A stretch of 7,659 nucleotides of DNA from an uncultured Blautia sp. GTDB taxonomy: Bacteria; Bacillota; Clostridia; Lachnospirales; Lachnospiraceae. The stretch covers positions 1 through 7,659 of the forward strand of contig CAMBYR010000090.1 of the NCBI GenBank assembly GCA_945872375.1. Reading direction: 5' to 3'. Shown here piece after piece: positions 6,234 through 7,659 of this stretch; position 1 is the stretch's first letter; each line of letters starts with the position of its first letter. The translations under genes and the position numbers were made by a program. Below the pieces are notes generated by a model. It searched no databases and was not told the origin of the DNA. It worked only from the letters and a program-made list of their open reading frames with translations.

Positions 6234-7517
6234 TCACTCTTCAATTTCTGCCGTATCTGCATCGGATTCATCCGGCTCTTCCGCACCGTCCGCCGGTTCT
6301 TCCGACTCCGTTTCTGCTCCGGATGCTCCATCTGACGGGACTTCTCCTGCCACGTCCTTGTCTCCGTCAACACCTGTCAGTCCGCCATTGGTCACCTGAT
6401 TCGCTACTTTTGCATTTTCCACAATAAACTGTTCCACACGGATCAGTCCAATTGTTTCATCGACTGCCACCTGTCCGTACATATCGATCAGATCTGCCAG
6501 ATCCTTTGCGCCATAATCTGCTATGATCTGATTCTGAATTTCCAGGCACTCCGGATCCGAAAGACTGATTCCCTCCGCATCCATGATTCCCTGAATGATC
6601 AGGTTCTGTTTCACTTTATATTCTGCATACTGCTGGCATTCTTCCTCAAAGGCTTCCTGGGTATACCCCTGAGCTTCCACAAACTCTTCCAGCTTCATTC
6701 CTGCCTGATCCGCATAAATCTGCACCTGTTTTTTGAATTCTTCAATGCAGGCATTAATTTCCTTTTCCGGGAATTCTATGATTTCAGAATTATCCAGAAC
6801 TGCACTCCATCCGGCACTGTACAGATTGTACATTGCCGACTGCTCCGCACTCTGCTCCATCTGCCCACGGATACCCTGTCTGTATTCTTCCACATTGGCA
6901 TATTCCGTGTTCGAAGCCACCCATTCATCGGTAAGTTCCGGCACCTGGCTGAGCTTTTTCAGCGTAATCTGAAATACTACGGCTTTTCCGGCCATTTCCG
7001 GATAATAGTCCTCCGGGAAAGTGAGGGAAACATCCCTTATTTCCCCTGTTTTCATACCTACAATGCCATCTTCAAAGCCCGGTACCATCATTCCGTCACC
7101 AAGTGTCAGCTCATAATCGCTTCCGGTTCCGCCGCTGAATTCCACGCCGTTTTCCGTTCCGACATAGTCAATGGTCACGATATCGCCATTCTGCGCCTCT
7201 GTATTTTCATCTGTCACGGGCTCAGCCATATTCTTCAGTTCATAGCCGATCTGGATTTCCACATCATCATCGGTGATCTCCTGTACTGTTTTTTCCAGTG
7301 AAATTCCCTTGTACTCACCAATTGTAATGTATTTGTCAATGTCCTTTACCGAAACAAGGCGTGTTTCTTCTTCCGTATTTTTTTTGCTGTCCTCTTTATC
7401 GGAAGCAGCTTCTGTCTTTGTATTTTCTTCTTTTTCTGCGGAATCATTTCCGCAGCCTGCTGCTAAAATCGTACACATGACAAGAACTGCAAGAAATACT
7501 TTCTTTTTCATAATCAT
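6234..7517 (-). CDS. Exported trigger-factor-like lipoprotein with FKBP-type prolyl isomerase domain
   Basis: This is probably an extracytoplasmic folding factor that isomerises prolyl bonds and chaperones secreted proteins, analogous to PrsA. The 427 residues begin with a lipoprotein signal (KKK, hydrophobic 7-20, LAAGC with lipidated Cys22) and a charged linker (23-55). An FKBP domain follows (about 105-190: GDIVTIDYVG, LTLGDGMMVPGFEDGIVGMKTGE). The next part is helical and resembles the trigger factor C-terminal domain (about 192-370), and residues 378-427 are an acidic Asp/Glu/Ser/Gly tail. The trigger factor N-terminal ribosome-binding domain is absent, replaced by the export signal. It is therefore not the cytoplasmic tig product, although automatic pipelines may name it trigger factor. 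GAGAGG (7523-7528) lies five bases before this ATG. A second in-frame ATG at 7509-7511 would give MKKKVFLAVLV at 11-base spacing and cannot be ruled out. It lies directly upstream of nagA. No good promoter is visible, so transcription may begin beyond the window. Confidence 0.85.
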   Translation of the reverse strand: MIMKKKVFLAVLVMCTILAAGCGNDSAEKEENTKTEAASDKEDSKKNTEEETRLVSVKDIDKYITIGEYKGISLEKTVQEITDDDVEIQIGYELKNMAEPVTDENTEAQNGDIVTIDYVGTENGVEFSGGTGSDYELTLGDGMMVPGFEDGIVGMKTGEIRDVSLTFPEDYYPEMAGKAVVFQITLKKLSQVPELTDEWVASNTEYANVEEYRQGIRGQMEQSAEQSAMYNLYSAGWSAVLDNSEIIEFPEKEINACIEEFKKQVQIYADQAGMKLEEFVEAQGYTQEAFEEECQQYAEYKVKQNLIIQGIMDAEGISLSDPECLEIQNQIIADYGAKDLADLIDMYGQVAVDETIGLIRVEQFIVENAKVANQVTNGGLTGVDGDKDVAGEVPSDGASGAETESEEPADGAEEPDESDADTAEIEE

Positions 7518-7605
7518 CTATTCCTCTCTATGGTAATCTGTTTCTAGGCCATTCAGCCGATGCTTTTCTCTGAATTGTGCGCCTGTCCCGCATCTGCTTT
7601 TTCCT

Positions 7606-7640
7606 GTTACTGTTCACTCCGTTCAGTAACGCGCTCCGCG
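7606..7640. repeat. GC-rich palindromic block at the right edge, possibly part of a dispersed intergenic repeat
   Basis: GTTACTG (7606-7612) and CAGTAAC (7624-7630) form a perfect 7-bp inverted repeat with an 11-base loop. It is followed by CGCG-CTC-CGCG (7630-7640), a second small palindrome. The loop holds TTCACTCCGTTCA, with TTCA repeated directly. No T-run follows on either strand, so it does not look like a terminator. The composition differs from the rest of the gap. Its resemblance to repeats between genes of Lachnospiraceae is from memory and unverified. An ORF without a start runs through it on the minus strand to a TAG at 7528-7530, and another stops at 7623-7625, so it could also contain the end of an upstream gene. 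Confidence 0.4.
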
Positions 7641-7659
7641 ATGCACAGAAATTATGCAA

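Noticed and set aside
6209..6373. 55-codon N-terminal extension of nagA
   Set aside because: It would overlap the lipoprotein gene by about 140 bases, gives a basic sequence unlike NagA, and the start at 6208 has an excellent ribosome binding site and a family-like N-terminus.
1..7659. CRISPR array, tRNA, rRNA, insertion sequence or phage genes
   Set aside because: No regularly spaced repeats, cloverleaf-like stretches, transposase motifs or long terminal inverted repeats were seen on either strand.

Overview
This window most likely comes from the chromosome of a gut-type Firmicute of class Clostridia, probably family Lachnospiraceae. I judge this from the AT-leaning, AGGGAGG-type ribosome binding sites, canonical sigma-A promoters, clostridial variants of GlgB, GH13 amylase and NagA, a lipoprotein with trigger-factor-like domains, and the small partial protein at the left edge. 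Genus is not determined. Every gene I accept lies on the minus strand, so transcription runs from the right end to the left.

Reading in the direction of transcription, the right edge (7518-7659) is a non-coding or repeat-like leader with GC-rich palindromes and a possible 21-codon upstream ORF. Next is a secreted lipoprotein with an FKBP-type prolyl isomerase domain and a trigger-factor C-terminal chaperone domain (6234-7517). It is followed 25 bp later by nagA, N-acetylglucosamine-6-phosphate deacetylase (5105-6208). A 121-bp gap with a candidate promoter and a hairpin leads to a membrane-anchored polysaccharide deacetylase with wall-binding repeats (3736-4983), which ends at a clear rho-independent terminator (3677-3718).

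A new transcription unit starts from a textbook extended -10 promoter (3617-3645). It carries a cytoplasmic GH13 alpha-amylase-type enzyme (2194-3543, GTG start) and glgB, the glycogen branching enzyme (241-2124). Together these fit an intracellular glycogen or maltodextrin module: GlgB adds alpha-1,6 branches and the amylase-type enzyme acts on alpha-1,4 linkages. The synthase, pyrophosphorylase and phosphorylase genes are not in this window. Past glgB, another promoter (177-205), overlapping a 9-bp inverted repeat, reads into a short conserved clostridial protein that is cut by the left edge.

Most of this is ordinary core metabolism and surface biology. The parts that deserve a second look are the exported trigger-factor homologue without the ribosome-binding domain, the matching acidic Ser/Asp/Gly/Glu tails on both exported proteins, and the palindromic, possibly dispersed, element at the right end. 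I found no CRISPR array, tRNA, rRNA, insertion sequence, or convincing new defence or mobile system.
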